The position numbers and the translations under genes are program-made. This document shows positions 1 to 7,241 of a stretch of 36,360 nucleotides of DNA, piece after piece. The notes beneath the pieces are model-generated. The model ran no database searches. It saw only the letters and a program-made list of their open reading frames with translations, and was not told the origin of the DNA. The DNA lies in contig CAMVBS010000019.1 of the NCBI GenBank assembly GCA_947165785.1, forward strand, positions 1-36,360, in the 5' to 3' direction. Numbering within the stretch: the first letter of the stretch is position 1; the number at the start of each line of letters is the position of its first letter. The stretch is from an uncultured Clostridia bacterium (GTDB lineage: Bacteria; Bacillota; Clostridia; Saccharofermentanales; Saccharofermentanaceae).

Positions 1-43
1 TGAGGGGAATTGAACTCCTGTCTTGGTCGATTATATTCTGGAT
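1..43 (-). repeat. partial tmRNA T-arm copy A (left edge)
   Basis: Positions 1-22 match the T-arm of the intact ssrA gene (2884-2905) with three differences. The copy then leaves the tmRNA sequence and continues with about 20 bases that also follow copy B at 945. It has no acceptor strand or CCA and is not a functional RNA. It marks the left border of the first cassette; whatever lies further left is outside the window. Confidence 0.7.
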
Positions 44-62
44 ATAATTAACTGATTCTTTA

Positions 63-713
63 TCAGAGTAAATAATAATATGTGTTGTTGTCGTATTTTT
101 CTCTTAACGTCTGAAGACTCGTGAAAACTGCATGTCCCAGTCTTCTCCCTTCAAAGCCTTCAACTTCGCCCAACATATCACTGATCTTGTTCATGATTTC
201 TGAAGACAAACCGTTTTCCTCATTCTTTACTATATCTTCATCTGTCTCATAGAACACATGGACACAGGGGGTTGAATACATTTGCTTTCTGACCTGGGAA
301 TAACTTTTAAGTACTGCATCGATCTGATTTCTCTTCTTCTTGAAAAGAAGTTCGGTAATATCAGATTCTATGTCAGACAGAACCGGAAAGAAGTTCGAAG
401 GATCATGAAAATCAGGATGGAGATCATTCTCCTGGCAAGCTCGAGCGAAGACATTCTTTACATTTTTCCTTACACCCACATCAAAAGCCGTGGGGCACTT
501 ACGTGTCTCCTCAATGCCCCAGGTAACGAACTGGACCCGCTTCGATTGCCGGCCCGGAGGACCGAACCTTTCTGTCGAACAGATATAGTCTAATATGCAA
601 ATACTGTATTCATCCCGAAAATACTGCTTCATGTAAGTAAGGACAGCATCTTCTGGTGTTATTCCTCTTACGGTCCTGATAACCTTGTTCACTTCTTCCT
701 CAGTCAGAAACAT
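63..713 (-). CDS. hypothetical protein (cassette 1 cargo)
   Basis: A 216-residue protein that I do not recognise. It has no signal peptide or membrane segment, is rich in charged residues, and looks like a soluble cytoplasmic protein. An AGGA ribosome binding site lies 10 bases before the ATG. It is the only gene between T-arm copies A (1) and B (945), and it reads in the same direction as ssrA. The only promoter I see for it is the extended -10 (TGGTATAAT) inside the repeat at 821-898, about 130 bases upstream. Composition and setting recall orphan immunity or accessory proteins, but no family assignment is possible by eye. Confidence 0.7.
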   Translation of the reverse strand: MFLTEEEVNKVIRTVRGITPEDAVLTYMKQYFRDEYSICILDYICSTERFGPPGRQSKRVQFVTWGIEETRKCPTAFDVGVRKNVKNVFARACQENDLHPDFHDPSNFFPVLSDIESDITELLFKKKRNQIDAVLKSYSQVRKQMYSTPCVHVFYETDEDIVKNEENGLSSEIMNKISDMLGEVEGFEGRRLGHAVFTSLQTLREKYDNNTYYYLL

Positions 714-847
714 AAATGTTAATCCTCATCTCTATCTCATTCGGATAAAACTCAAGATCAATCCTTCTGATAACTGTCTGTAATTAGCGGGTTTATCTAT
801 ACCAACCCTAAACTGGATAACTGATGATTTATCTTACTAACACCCGT

Positions 848-856
848 ATTATACCA
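848..856 (-). promoter_or_regulatory. extended -10 promoter in R1
   Basis: The minus strand reads TGGTATAAT, a perfect TGnTATAAT extended -10. No good -35 is seen at the right distance, as is common for extended -10 promoters. It points into the gene at 63-713. Confidence 0.5.
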
Positions 857-864
857 TGATAAAA

Positions 865-896
865 ATACCGCCTGACCTTATAAGATCAAGCGGTAT
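865..896 (-). terminator. hairpin terminator in R1
   Basis: ATACCGCTTGATC pairs with GGTCAGGCGGTAT (two G-U pairs) and is followed on the minus strand by a T-rich run. It would end transcription of cassette 2 before the promoter at 848-856 restarts it for cassette 1. Confidence 0.75.
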
Positions 897-944
897 CTTT
901 ATGCCGTTGTCAGTACCGTACAAAAAAGCTGAAAAACACCATTC

Positions 945-987
945 TGAGGAGAATCAAACTCCTGTCTTGGTCGATTATATTCGGGAT
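945..987 (-). repeat. partial tmRNA T-arm copy B
   Basis: The first 22 bases match the ssrA T-arm at 2884-2905 with one difference. The next 20 or so match copy A's extension (TTGGTCGATTATATTC) rather than tmRNA. The acceptor strand and CCA are missing on the other side. It sits about 46 bases beyond the R1 hairpin, as the real T-arm sits about 17 bases beyond the R2 hairpin. Confidence 0.75.
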
Positions 988-1013
988 TATCGAGTCTAAC
1001 CATTATAAAAACG

Positions 1014-1253
1014 TCAGTAGTGATTTCTGACATCTTCTCTGGCTTTTAACAACAACTCTTTATAATCCGGATTAAGCGGTTCTGTCATAGTCTTTTCCAG
1101 CTGACAAAGGATTGTGCTTAATACATGCTCCTCAGAAATATCTTCGAACAGATCTCCTGACAGTTCATCGTATTTATCATTGATTATGCGGTTCAGGAAC
1201 TCAAAAAGCACAAGCTTTTCAGAATCAGATATCTCAATGATATTTTTACTCAT
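1014..1253 (-). CDS. small hypothetical protein (cassette 2)
   Basis: A 79-residue acidic, apparently all-helical protein. A GGAG ribosome binding site lies just upstream of the ATG. The C-terminal part (QLEKTMTEPLNPDYKELLLK and following) has the pattern of small helical proteins often found beside toxin-immunity genes, a recollection I could not test. It is the last gene of cassette 2, 172 bases after the preceding gene; I see nothing in that gap. Confidence 0.6.
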   Translation of the reverse strand: MSKNIIEISDSEKLVLFEFLNRIINDKYDELSGDLFEDISEEHVLSTILCQLEKTMTEPLNPDYKELLLKAREDVRNHY

Positions 1254-1425
1254 ACTTTTTCTCCTCTTTCAGAATTCTGTTGATTTAACAAACTAAATCA
1301 ATATTATCCCAGGTTCCATATGAGAACATTAATATTTTCTTTAGTTATTGCGGTAATGCCTTTTCGAATTCCAACACATTCTATTATCTCTCCGTCATTA
1401 ACTGCTTAAAATTCTATACATCTAT

Positions 1426-2130
1426 TCAAGTCCCAAATATCTTTCCGTACAAATCATCCAAAAAAATAATCTCTCGCTCATCTTCAGCGTCAAAAGGGGT
1501 GTTGGATAGAACTATTATATTATCGTTTACCATTCGGCATTCCTCATCAATGTAATTGCCTTGGCTAATAATATGTTCCCTTATCTCATATCCCCAGAAA
1601 TTTACCCAGTGAATCGCTGTTGGTATTCCGGCACCAAACAAAGATCCTATCCTACGGGATGTAATATTATCAATAACAGCACCCCAATACCAATTAGATG
1701 TATTTGCTATCTTCTCAAAGAGTTGAATAACCAGTTCACTTTTAGCCGGATTATTTAAATCTATATTTTTTGGAATTTTAATATTCAGAGAATTGGTACA
1801 ATTCCCGGCAGATGCGCCTAGCAAAGCACTTCCATAAGTCTTTTCACCAAACAGTTCAAAACGGAAAAGAATTCTGTATCCAAGTTGAGGGAACTGGATC
1901 TTGCCCTCATGATTCACGCCTCGCTGTACAAGATCATTCAGTTCGACTGAATCATAGCCAACATATTTTCCTTTATAAGAGACACAAATATTATCAATAT
2001 ATCCAGGACAATCATTAAATGACTCGAAAATGCATTCCAGCTGCTGAACTGTCATTTCAAGACTAGCCTGATGTGGGTGTTCCCAAAAGACGATAGTATA
2101 TGTCTGAATCATTGTCTTGCTTTCTGTCAT
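1426..2130 (-). CDS. possible immunity-type hypothetical protein (cassette 2)
   Basis: About 234 residues from the ATG at 2130, which follows the previous stop codon (2132-2134) by one base. An in-frame ATG at 2169 would overlap the upstream gene by 38 bases, so I prefer 2130. The protein is soluble, with an aromatic-rich C-terminal half (WYWGAVIDN near residue 147, then IHWVNFWGYEI). That region loosely resembles immunity proteins of polymorphic toxin systems, perhaps the Imm52 type; this is an impression, not a database result. No toxin gene is present in the window. It is probably co-transcribed with its neighbour at 2132-2776. Confidence 0.6.
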   Translation of the reverse strand: MTESKTMIQTYTIVFWEHPHQASLEMTVQQLECIFESFNDCPGYIDNICVSYKGKYVGYDSVELNDLVQRGVNHEGKIQFPQLGYRILFRFELFGEKTYGSALLGASAGNCTNSLNIKIPKNIDLNNPAKSELVIQLFEKIANTSNWYWGAVIDNITSRRIGSLFGAGIPTAIHWVNFWGYEIREHIISQGNYIDEECRMVNDNIIVLSNTPFDAEDEREIIFLDDLYGKIFGT

Positions 2131-2131
2131 T

Positions 2132-2776
2132 TTAGTCTGTATTCCTGATATTTTCATAACAGGACTCAACTAGCCTGTCATAATCTTTCCTGTTAAACAC
2201 AAAATTGCATTCGGCTATCCAGTCGATATTCTCTTCATCCTGATACTTCGGAAATGTGTAATTGATCCTTCTTCTGTAGAGTTCTTCGGTCCAGTTCTTT
2301 CCGATCCAATCGTACCAGGCGCTGCTGTCAACTTCTTCAAGTGCAATGCTATCCCCGTACTTTTCCCAGTCTTCGTCGGTATAGGAGTTCAGATATAAGA
2401 TACCGTGCCGCTTTTCTTCTTCGAGATTTTCTTTTGAGTGATTAACGCTCCCGATTCTTCTCCAGATAACTACATCATCACGTTTTTCCACATCTGCAAC
2501 CACTACGGAGCATGAGAAATCAAAATCATCAGGGCAACTCAAAATGGGCGTAATTGCCTTATCCTGCGCCAGAACAAACTTCATGAATCTGCTATCTCCT
2601 TCAAAATCATAATCGTCTGTCCAGGAGATCGCCAACATATCAGGCTTATACAGGAGTTGCTCATCACCATTTGCCCATTCCTTCAGGTATTCGTATAATG
2701 GCCTGCCATCTATTACGAATACAGCGGTCTCATATTCTGAAGGAATCTTAAGTCTTTTGATTTCGAGGGTGTTCAT
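2132..2776 (-). CDS. hypothetical protein (cassette 2, first gene)
   Basis: A 214-residue acidic soluble protein, rich in Trp, Tyr and Asp, with no signal or membrane segment. It starts 12 bases from repeat R2, whose extended -10 would give a leader of about 32 bases; a CAGGTAAG ribosome binding site precedes the ATG. Composition and length resemble immunity proteins found in tandem in toxin loci, but I cannot name a family. It is followed with one base of spacing by the gene at 1426-2130. Confidence 0.65.
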   Translation of the reverse strand: MNTLEIKRLKIPSEYETAVFVIDGRPLYEYLKEWANGDEQLLYKPDMLAISWTDDYDFEGDSRFMKFVLAQDKAITPILSCPDDFDFSCSVVVADVEKRDDVVIWRRIGSVNHSKENLEEEKRHGILYLNSYTDEDWEKYGDSIALEEVDSSAWYDWIGKNWTEELYRRRINYTFPKYQDEENIDWIAECNFVFNRKDYDRLVESCYENIRNTD

Positions 2777-2814
2777 TGTCTACTTACCTGATCATTTATC
2801 TTACTAACACCCGT

Positions 2815-2823
2815 ATTATACCA
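2815..2823 (-). promoter_or_regulatory. extended -10 promoter in R2
   Basis: The minus strand reads TGGTATAAT. The predicted start is near 2808, and the first cassette gene begins at 2776. It lies just past the ssrA terminator, so the downstream genes would be transcribed independently of ssrA. Confidence 0.5.
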
Positions 2824-2831
2824 TGAATAAA

Positions 2832-2863
2832 ATACCGCCTGACCCATGCAGATCAAGCGGTAT
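2832..2863 (-). terminator. ssrA terminator
   Basis: A 13-bp stem (ATACCGCTTGATC with GGTCAGGCGGTAT) followed by TTTTATT on the minus strand, starting about ten bases after the tmRNA CCA end. Confidence 0.85.
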
Positions 2864-2873
2864 CTGTCGATTT

Positions 2874-3248
2874 TGGTGGAGGTGAGGAGAATCGAACTCC
2901 TGTCCGAAACCATATCCTTCAAGGCATCTCCGGGTGCAGTCATTGAATGGATTTATTCCCTTCCTCATTTCGCCCAATGACAGGCAATGATTCCGGTAAC
3001 TTGATAGATACAACTGAAGCTCAAAGCTTTGCCTCAGAGGTTGTCCTGTTTAACCTCTGACAGGTAAGGTCTGCAACTGGCGCCCATTGTTCTTACGCAG
3101 ATATAAGAACCAGGCGGTAGCTAAATTAAGCAGCTACGAGCTGTGTGTTGTTTGCAATTACTTGCTTTCTCGTTTTTTAAGGAGGCCAACGAGAATCCTC
3201 CACCCGCTTCCCTAATATCAACGACCCCGTCGAAACCGGTGCACCCCC
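2874..3248 (-). ncRNA. ssrA: transfer-messenger RNA (tmRNA)
   Basis: A 375-nt RNA that rescues stalled ribosomes together with SmpB. The 5' end GGGGGTG pairs with CACCTCC at the 3' end (one G-U), and the conserved GGTTTCGAC stretch follows the 5' acceptor strand. The T-arm is AGGAG-TTCGATT-CTCCT and the CCA (2874-2876) is encoded. The tag reading frame starts at the GCA resume codon (3153-3155) and reads ANNTQLVAA then TAA (3126-3128). It is one-piece, not permuted. The promoter is unclear: TTGACA lies at 3267-3272 but no convincing -10 follows before the 5' end. Confidence 0.95.
3126..3155 (-). other. tmRNA proteolysis tag reading frame
   Basis: Ten codons read A-N-N-T-Q-L-V-A-A-stop. The final V-A-A fits recognition by ClpXP-type proteases; the middle is less acidic than many clostridial tags. 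Confidence 0.85.
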
Positions 3249-3276
3249 ATATCACAGCCCATAATGTGTCAAAAAA

Positions 3277-3303
3277 ATAATGACCTAGAGGTTAGGTCAT
3301 TAT
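3277..3303. terminator. bidirectional hairpin terminator
   Basis: A perfect 11-bp stem (ATAATGACCTA with TAGGTCATTAT) and 5-base loop, followed by a run of seven T on the minus strand and TTTTTT on the plus strand. It ends transcription of the zinc-ribbon gene before ssrA. Confidence 0.85.
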
Positions 3304-3333
3304 ATGCTTTTTTATCTGTATTATCAAGTTGGA

Positions 3334-3831
3334 TCAGAGTTCATCGAATCTAAGATCGTCTTCAACGTTATATTCCTGGGTTTCAGGGATCTCATCCTTT
3401 GAATCAACATTCTCTGATGTATACGGATTACCTGAGGATTCATATCCGCAGTAAATACACTTGATACCGAAGACATCCGCTACCTGAAGGAGCTTACCGC
3501 ACTTAGGACAAGGTATGGATTCTTTCTTAAGTTTTGAAGCATTAGCCAGTTTATCCTTTGCTTCCGCAACAGCTGAGTTAAATTCTTCATTGGTAAAGCC
3601 CTTCTTCTCGAGCATTAACCAAAGACCGTAATTCAGTACTTCAAGTTGATCGACACGAGAAGCCAGTTTTCTTACATCATTACTTACATCAAGTGCAGCT
3701 GAAAAATTCTCAACATCGCCTTTACCTGTCTCTTTAGCCGAAACAACGGAATCTACTTTCTCAGCATTCTCTTCGTTCTTGTTTATGTTATCAAGGAATG
3801 TGCGCAAATCATCGTCTTCGTAATCAATCAT
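3334..3831 (-). CDS. zinc-ribbon hypothetical protein
   Basis: A 165-residue soluble acidic protein. The middle (about residues 50-105) is predicted helical and may form a coiled coil. Residues about 107-128 carry a CPKC...CIYC pair typical of a small zinc ribbon, followed by a disordered acidic tail. A strong AAGGAGAAGG ribosome binding site precedes the ATG. It lies 55 bases after the amidase gene and is probably co-transcribed with it, ending at the hairpin at 3277-3303. Function unknown. Confidence 0.8.
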   Translation of the reverse strand: MIDYEDDDLRTFLDNINKNEENAEKVDSVVSAKETGKGDVENFSAALDVSNDVRKLASRVDQLEVLNYGLWLMLEKKGFTNEEFNSAVAEAKDKLANASKLKKESIPCPKCGKLLQVADVFGIKCIYCGYESSGNPYTSENVDSKDEIPETQEYNVEDDLRFDEL

Positions 3832-3886
3832 AACCTTCTCCTTTAAGTTAAAATTCTTTTATATTTTATCACACTGATTTAAAGAA

Positions 3887-5119
3887 TTAAACCTTTCCGG
3901 ATTCTTTTAATTCGCCTGCAAAAACAGAGATCGCCTCACAGATCTTTACCTGGTTATTTTCATCCAGAAGCTTTGCCTCATCATCACTGTTGGACAAAAG
4001 TCCGAGAGAGATCTGGAATGAAGGAACAGTATTTGCATAATTAAGGCCAGTATAAAGACTCGTAGCCTTAGTTCCGATAAATTCCATTCCCAAAGCTTCG
4101 GATACCTTCTGACCCAAGCTGTCGCCCCAGGAAGCATTAGATCCCGTGTAATTTCCTGAGTCAGGTACGAATACACGAACTCCTGTACTCTTACCGTCAT
4201 TAGCGGCATCGGCATGTATCCTTAAAAAGATATTGGCATTATTATCAGTTGCGATCTTAGCTCTCTCTTGATTAGTTATATCCACATCATTAGTTTCTCT
4301 GGTAAGGATAACCGTAGCGCCGCACTGTTCAAGATAACTCTTGAGTTTAAGGCTTACGTTCAAAGTAAGCTCATACTCATGAATACCTGAGGTTACACCG
4401 ACAGATCCCGGAGTAGCACCCGGCTTTACTGTGGAAAGCCAGGAAGCAACTGCTTCATCAGTAGCAGATCTTTCAGCCTGATGACCCGGATCAATGACTA
4501 TGGTAAGACCTGTAAGATCAGGGCTCTCAGCTGCTACGGGAATAGGTGTAGGAGTCGGAGAAGGAGTTGGCGTAGTCTCCTCGGTAACAGTTGTTGTTTC
4601 AGTTGCAGTCGTGACATCAGAAGTCAGAGTTTCAGTTGACTGAGATGCAACAGAAGTCTGAGCCTTAAGTTCAGCTTCTTCTACGATCTTATCGAACTTA
4701 TCATCGAAAAGGATCTTTATGCCAAGACAGATTCCGGTAAATACGAACAGGATAAGGATTACTGCAATGATCTCCTTATTTGATTTCTTATTTGTCTTTT
4801 GCTCTTTTACCTTGACCTGCTGTTTGTTCTTTACCGGCTCACTTTTTCGAGGAGCAGGCTTCTTATTATCAGGTTTCTTCTGCGGCTTAGGAGCAGGCTT
4901 TGGGGGATCAGGGCGCTTTTCTTGGGAAACATGGGCCTTCTGCTGTTTTGCCTTTGCTCTGTTCTTCTCATCATAGGCAGCAAGCAATTTATCGATGGTT
5001 ATCGATCTTTGCTCAGGTGACATTGCCTGAAGTCTCTCGAAAAGTTCCTTACGCTTTTCTTCAGGCAAAGTCTGAAGAAACTTCTTAAATCTCTCAGAAT
5101 TGTTATTATCCTGTACCAT
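3887..5119 (-). CDS. membrane-anchored N-acetylmuramoyl-L-alanine amidase-family (Amidase_3) protein, altered active site
   Basis: A 410-residue protein with a charged cytoplasmic N-terminus (1-115, Lys/Pro-rich), one membrane segment (about 116-136), a Thr/Pro linker (about 160-198) and an outward-facing Amidase_3 domain (about 203-405). The domain normally cleaves the amide between muramic acid and the peptide stem. Candidate zinc ligands are present: H213 in DPGH, E248 in HEYE and H302 in RIHAD. The catalytic glutamate that normally follows the MPA/VPS loop is serine here (S371 in VPSFQISLGLLSN; codon TCT). It may therefore bind rather than cut peptidoglycan, or regulate another enzyme. 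The ribosome binding site AGAGGAA supports this ATG. Confidence 0.88.
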   Translation of the reverse strand: MVQDNNNSERFKKFLQTLPEEKRKELFERLQAMSPEQRSITIDKLLAAYDEKNRAKAKQQKAHVSQEKRPDPPKPAPKPQKKPDNKKPAPRKSEPVKNKQQVKVKEQKTNKKSNKEIIAVILILFVFTGICLGIKILFDDKFDKIVEEAELKAQTSVASQSTETLTSDVTTATETTTVTEETTPTPSPTPTPIPVAAESPDLTGLTIVIDPGHQAERSATDEAVASWLSTVKPGATPGSVGVTSGIHEYELTLNVSLKLKSYLEQCGATVILTRETNDVDITNQERAKIATDNNANIFLRIHADAANDGKSTGVRVFVPDSGNYTGSNASWGDSLGQKVSEALGMEFIGTKATSLYTGLNYANTVPSFQISLGLLSNSDDEAKLLDENNQVKICEAISVFAGELKESGKV

Positions 5120-5145
5120 ACATATTTCCTCTGGGTTTTACTTCT

Positions 5146-5174
5146 TTGTTATTTTAACATAGTAAATGTATAAT
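5146..5174 (+). promoter_or_regulatory. sigma-A-type promoter for the glycosyltransferase
   Basis: TTGTTA (5146-5151), 17 bases, TATAAT (5169-5174). Transcription would start near 5181, which rules out the in-frame ATG at 5173 as the protein start. Confidence 0.75.
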
Positions 5175-5202
5175 GAGGTTAATAAATAAGGATGGTTCAG
5201 TT

Positions 5203-5916
5203 ATGTCAGACAGACTTTTTATCGTTATGCCGGCGTATAACGAAGAAGAAAATATTGAGACTGTTGCAAGAGAATGGCATGAAGTGGTTGCCAGGATCGG
5301 CAATGATTCAAAGTTGGTCATCTTCAATGACGGAAGTAAGGATAATACTTACGCTAAGCTTAAGGGACTCGAGAAGGAACTGCCTTGTCTTATCGGCGTA
5401 GATAAGCCGAATTCAGGTCACGGCGCCACAGTCCTTTATGCATATAACTATGCACTTGATAATGGTGCAGACTACGTATTTCAGACCGACAGTGACGGTC
5501 AGACGATCCCTGATGAATTCTATCCTTTCTGGGAAGAAAGAGAGAAATACGCAGCTATAATCGGACACAGAAATCACCGTCAGGATGGCCTTTCCAGAGT
5601 ATTCGTTACTAAGACGCTGAAACTCGTGATAAGGATCGTTTTCGGCGAGAAAGTAACGGATGCAAATACTCCGTTCAGACTGATGCCGCGTGCAACTCTC
5701 GAGAAGTATATTCCAAAGATCCCTAAGGATTTCAATCTTTCAAATGTTATCCTTTCTGTACTTCTCGTACATAATAAGGAAAACGTAAAATTCACACCTA
5801 TAACGTTCAGACCACGTCAGGGAGGTGTGAATTCCATTAATTTCAAACGTATTTGTAAGATCGGAAAACAGGCTGTCAAAGACTTCCGTGTGATCAAGAA
5901 GACGATGGACAGTTAA
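5203..5916 (+). CDS. family 2 glycosyltransferase
   Basis: A 237-residue GT-A-fold enzyme of the dolichol-phosphate-mannose-synthase/GtrB-like type. It should move a sugar from a nucleotide donor to a lipid or polymer acceptor. It has the N-terminal LFIVMPAYNEEENIE start of the fold, FNDGSKD in the nucleotide-binding part and QTDSDGQ as the metal-binding DxD-type motif. It lacks the C-terminal membrane segments of many relatives, so it is soluble or peripheral. I use the ATG at 5203, preceded by AAGGATGG, because the upstream ATG lies in the promoter. It is convergent with the next gene, overlapping by 4 bases. Confidence 0.85.
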   Translation: MSDRLFIVMPAYNEEENIETVAREWHEVVARIGNDSKLVIFNDGSKDNTYAKLKGLEKELPCLIGVDKPNSGHGATVLYAYNYALDNGADYVFQTDSDGQTIPDEFYPFWEEREKYAAIIGHRNHRQDGLSRVFVTKTLKLVIRIVFGEKVTDANTPFRLMPRATLEKYIPKIPKDFNLSNVILSVLLVHNKENVKFTPITFRPRQGGVNSINFKRICKIGKQAVKDFRVIKKTMDS

Positions 5917-6542
5917 GATCTACTGGAATATCTTAAGATATAACCCTCACATGCATCAGCGAGATCTTCGTACGCCACGAAGATCTCTTTTGTTAGTGAA
6001 TAGATCTCCTTCCAGCGAATGATCTCAATAGGATCCTTCTCGTAGATAAAAAGATTACGCATGCACTCTGAATACATATTTATCCCGACATCCTTGCTGT
6101 GATTGATCTCAATGATCGCAAGCTGAATCGGTGTAAGCTTATGAGGATTTCGCATTGCAACAGCCAATGCAACAACAGACTGAGCAGCCTGCTCAACAGC
6201 GATAAGAGAAGGAATGTAATCTTCCCGAAGTGAAGTAACGTTGAACGAATTGAAAGCGATCGCAAGGTCTTCTATGGCATCCGTACACTGTTCAAGCTTT
6301 CCGACTATATCCCAATACTCAAAGGACTGTTTATCCAACTGATGACCATTCTCGCGGATCTCGAGAAAGATAGAATGATAAAGAGCATCAGCATCCAATT
6401 CAAGAGAACCGATCCTCTTAGCGATCATATCAGCATCCTGGGCAAAATCTATCATCTCATTAATTACAGATGATTCCTTAGCTGCTATATCCGCAATAGA
6501 TGACATTGTGTCTGCAACTCTAGCCCTGAACTTTGTATCCAT
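5913..6542 (-). CDS. PhoU-like DUF47 family protein
   Basis: A 209-residue all-helical protein resembling the DUF47/PhoU-like family (YkaA type), usually encoded beside a Pit-type phosphate transporter and thought to regulate phosphate uptake. The helical E/D-rich pattern, including LELDADALYHSIFLEI and EDLADACEGY near the C-terminus, matches the metal-binding repeats of this family. No pit gene is in the window, so its partner, if any, is elsewhere. A GGGGGTG ribosome binding site lies just before the ATG. It stands alone: the next upstream gene ends in a terminator at 6599-6625. Confidence 0.8.
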   Translation of the reverse strand: MDTKFRARVADTMSSIADIAAKESSVINEMIDFAQDADMIAKRIGSLELDADALYHSIFLEIRENGHQLDKQSFEYWDIVGKLEQCTDAIEDLAIAFNSFNVTSLREDYIPSLIAVEQAAQSVVALAVAMRNPHKLTPIQLAIIEINHSKDVGINMYSECMRNLFIYEKDPIEIIRWKEIYSLTKEIFVAYEDLADACEGYILRYSSRS

Positions 6543-6598
6543 AATGCACCCCCGGTCAAACTTTATATTGTGATTATAGTATATTCAGGGCAAAAAAA

Positions 6599-6625
6599 TA
6601 TCCCGAACGAAAATTGTTCGGGATA
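6599..6625 (-). terminator. sepF terminator
   Basis: A perfect 10-bp stem (TATCCCGAAC with GTTCGGGATA), 7-base loop, then seven T on the minus strand. Confidence 0.9.
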
Positions 6626-6647
6626 AATTTACCGTTTGTTTAAATAA

Positions 6648-7139
6648 TCAAAGAGCTGATACCTTTGTACCGGAAAGAGACTCAGAAGCCTCGCCCTGAT
6701 CAACGATCAAGTTAACATTCTTAGGTGTGCAAACGAATGTTGTCTTAACTGCTGTAGGCTCGATCTTACCGTCAAAAGCATAAACACCACCGCTGATGTA
6801 GTCAACTACACGCTGGTTGTTGGAGCTGGCTGTGAGATTGCAGATTACGATATGACCTTCACGGATGTGATCACAAACGATCTGGCTTGTTCTGATATCG
6901 TATGGGCTAAGCATTACTACTGTAGATGCCGGCTGCTGATAAACAGGAGTCTTCACTGCTGGTGCAACTTCCTCAACTGCTGGCTGCTCAACGAACTCAC
7001 GTCCGTAGCTCCAATCCTCTTCAGAAGTTGTTCCATACTCATCCTCATATACATCGTTAACGAACTCGTCGTTAGCATATTCTTCCTCGTACTCACCGCC
7101 TGTTAAGAAATTCTTGAACTTCTCCATCATGCCTGCCAT
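6648..7139 (-). CDS. sepF: cell division protein SepF
   Basis: A 163-residue FtsZ-associated division protein that tethers and bundles FtsZ at the septum. The N-terminal MAGMMEKFKNFL is the amphipathic membrane-binding helix. An acidic linker follows (about 16-70), then the compact SepF domain (about 72-155) with the MLSPYDIRTSQIVCDHIREG start and the conserved RVVDYISGGVYAFDG segment. AGGAGG precedes the ATG by 8 bases. It lies downstream of yggS, as in many Firmicutes, but with a 162-base gap holding a likely promoter of its own. Confidence 0.95.
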   Translation of the reverse strand: MAGMMEKFKNFLTGGEYEEEYANDEFVNDVYEDEYGTTSEEDWSYGREFVEQPAVEEVAPAVKTPVYQQPASTVVMLSPYDIRTSQIVCDHIREGHIVICNLTASSNNQRVVDYISGGVYAFDGKIEPTAVKTTFVCTPKNVNLIVDQGEASESLSGTKVSAL

Positions 7140-7241
7140 TTTTCAATTCCTCCTGTTTTTTTGTGCCCACCACCCGGGCGTTTTTTAACTATGGTTGAAT
7201 TGTACTAATTGGCAAATCAAAAATCTATAATATTTGAACAT

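Larger units (their letters stand above)
821..898 (-). repeat. 78-bp repeat copy R1 (terminator + promoter module)
   Basis: This block matches 2788-2865 over 78 bp with about 8 differences and no net gap. On the minus strand it holds a 13-bp hairpin (865-896) followed by a T-rich tract, then TGGTATAAT (848-856), an extended -10 box pointing at the gene at 713. The original copy, R2, is the region immediately downstream of ssrA, so R1 looks like a duplicated ssrA terminator with the promoter behind it. The rest of the 714-1013 gap holds only this repeat and T-arm copy B. Confidence 0.85.
2788..2865 (-). repeat. 78-bp repeat copy R2, native ssrA downstream region
   Basis: It lies directly downstream of ssrA and is about 90% identical to 821-898. 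It contains the ssrA terminator (2832-2863) and an extended -10 (TGGTATAAT, 2815-2823) that would start transcription into cassette 2. Confidence 0.85.

Noticed and set aside
282..593. Plus-strand open frame opposite the cassette 1 gene
   Set aside because: It lies wholly opposite a longer frame that has a ribosome binding site; it has no site of its own and its product looks like random sequence.
945..990. Copies A and B as separate tRNA genes
   Set aside because: Only the T-arm is recognisable; there is no anticodon arm, acceptor pairing or CCA.
2816..3013. Open frame across the tmRNA 3' part and terminator
   Set aside because: It overlaps the structured tmRNA and its terminator; the frame is a by-product of RNA sequence.
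3249..3272. A complete sigma-A promoter for ssrA
   Set aside because: TTGACA is present at 3267-3272 but no acceptable -10 fits between it and the RNA 5' end, so I do not list it.
5173..5202. Longer N-terminus for the glycosyltransferase
   Set aside because: The ATG at 5173 overlaps the TATAAT box and precedes the transcription start; the family start aligns with 5203.
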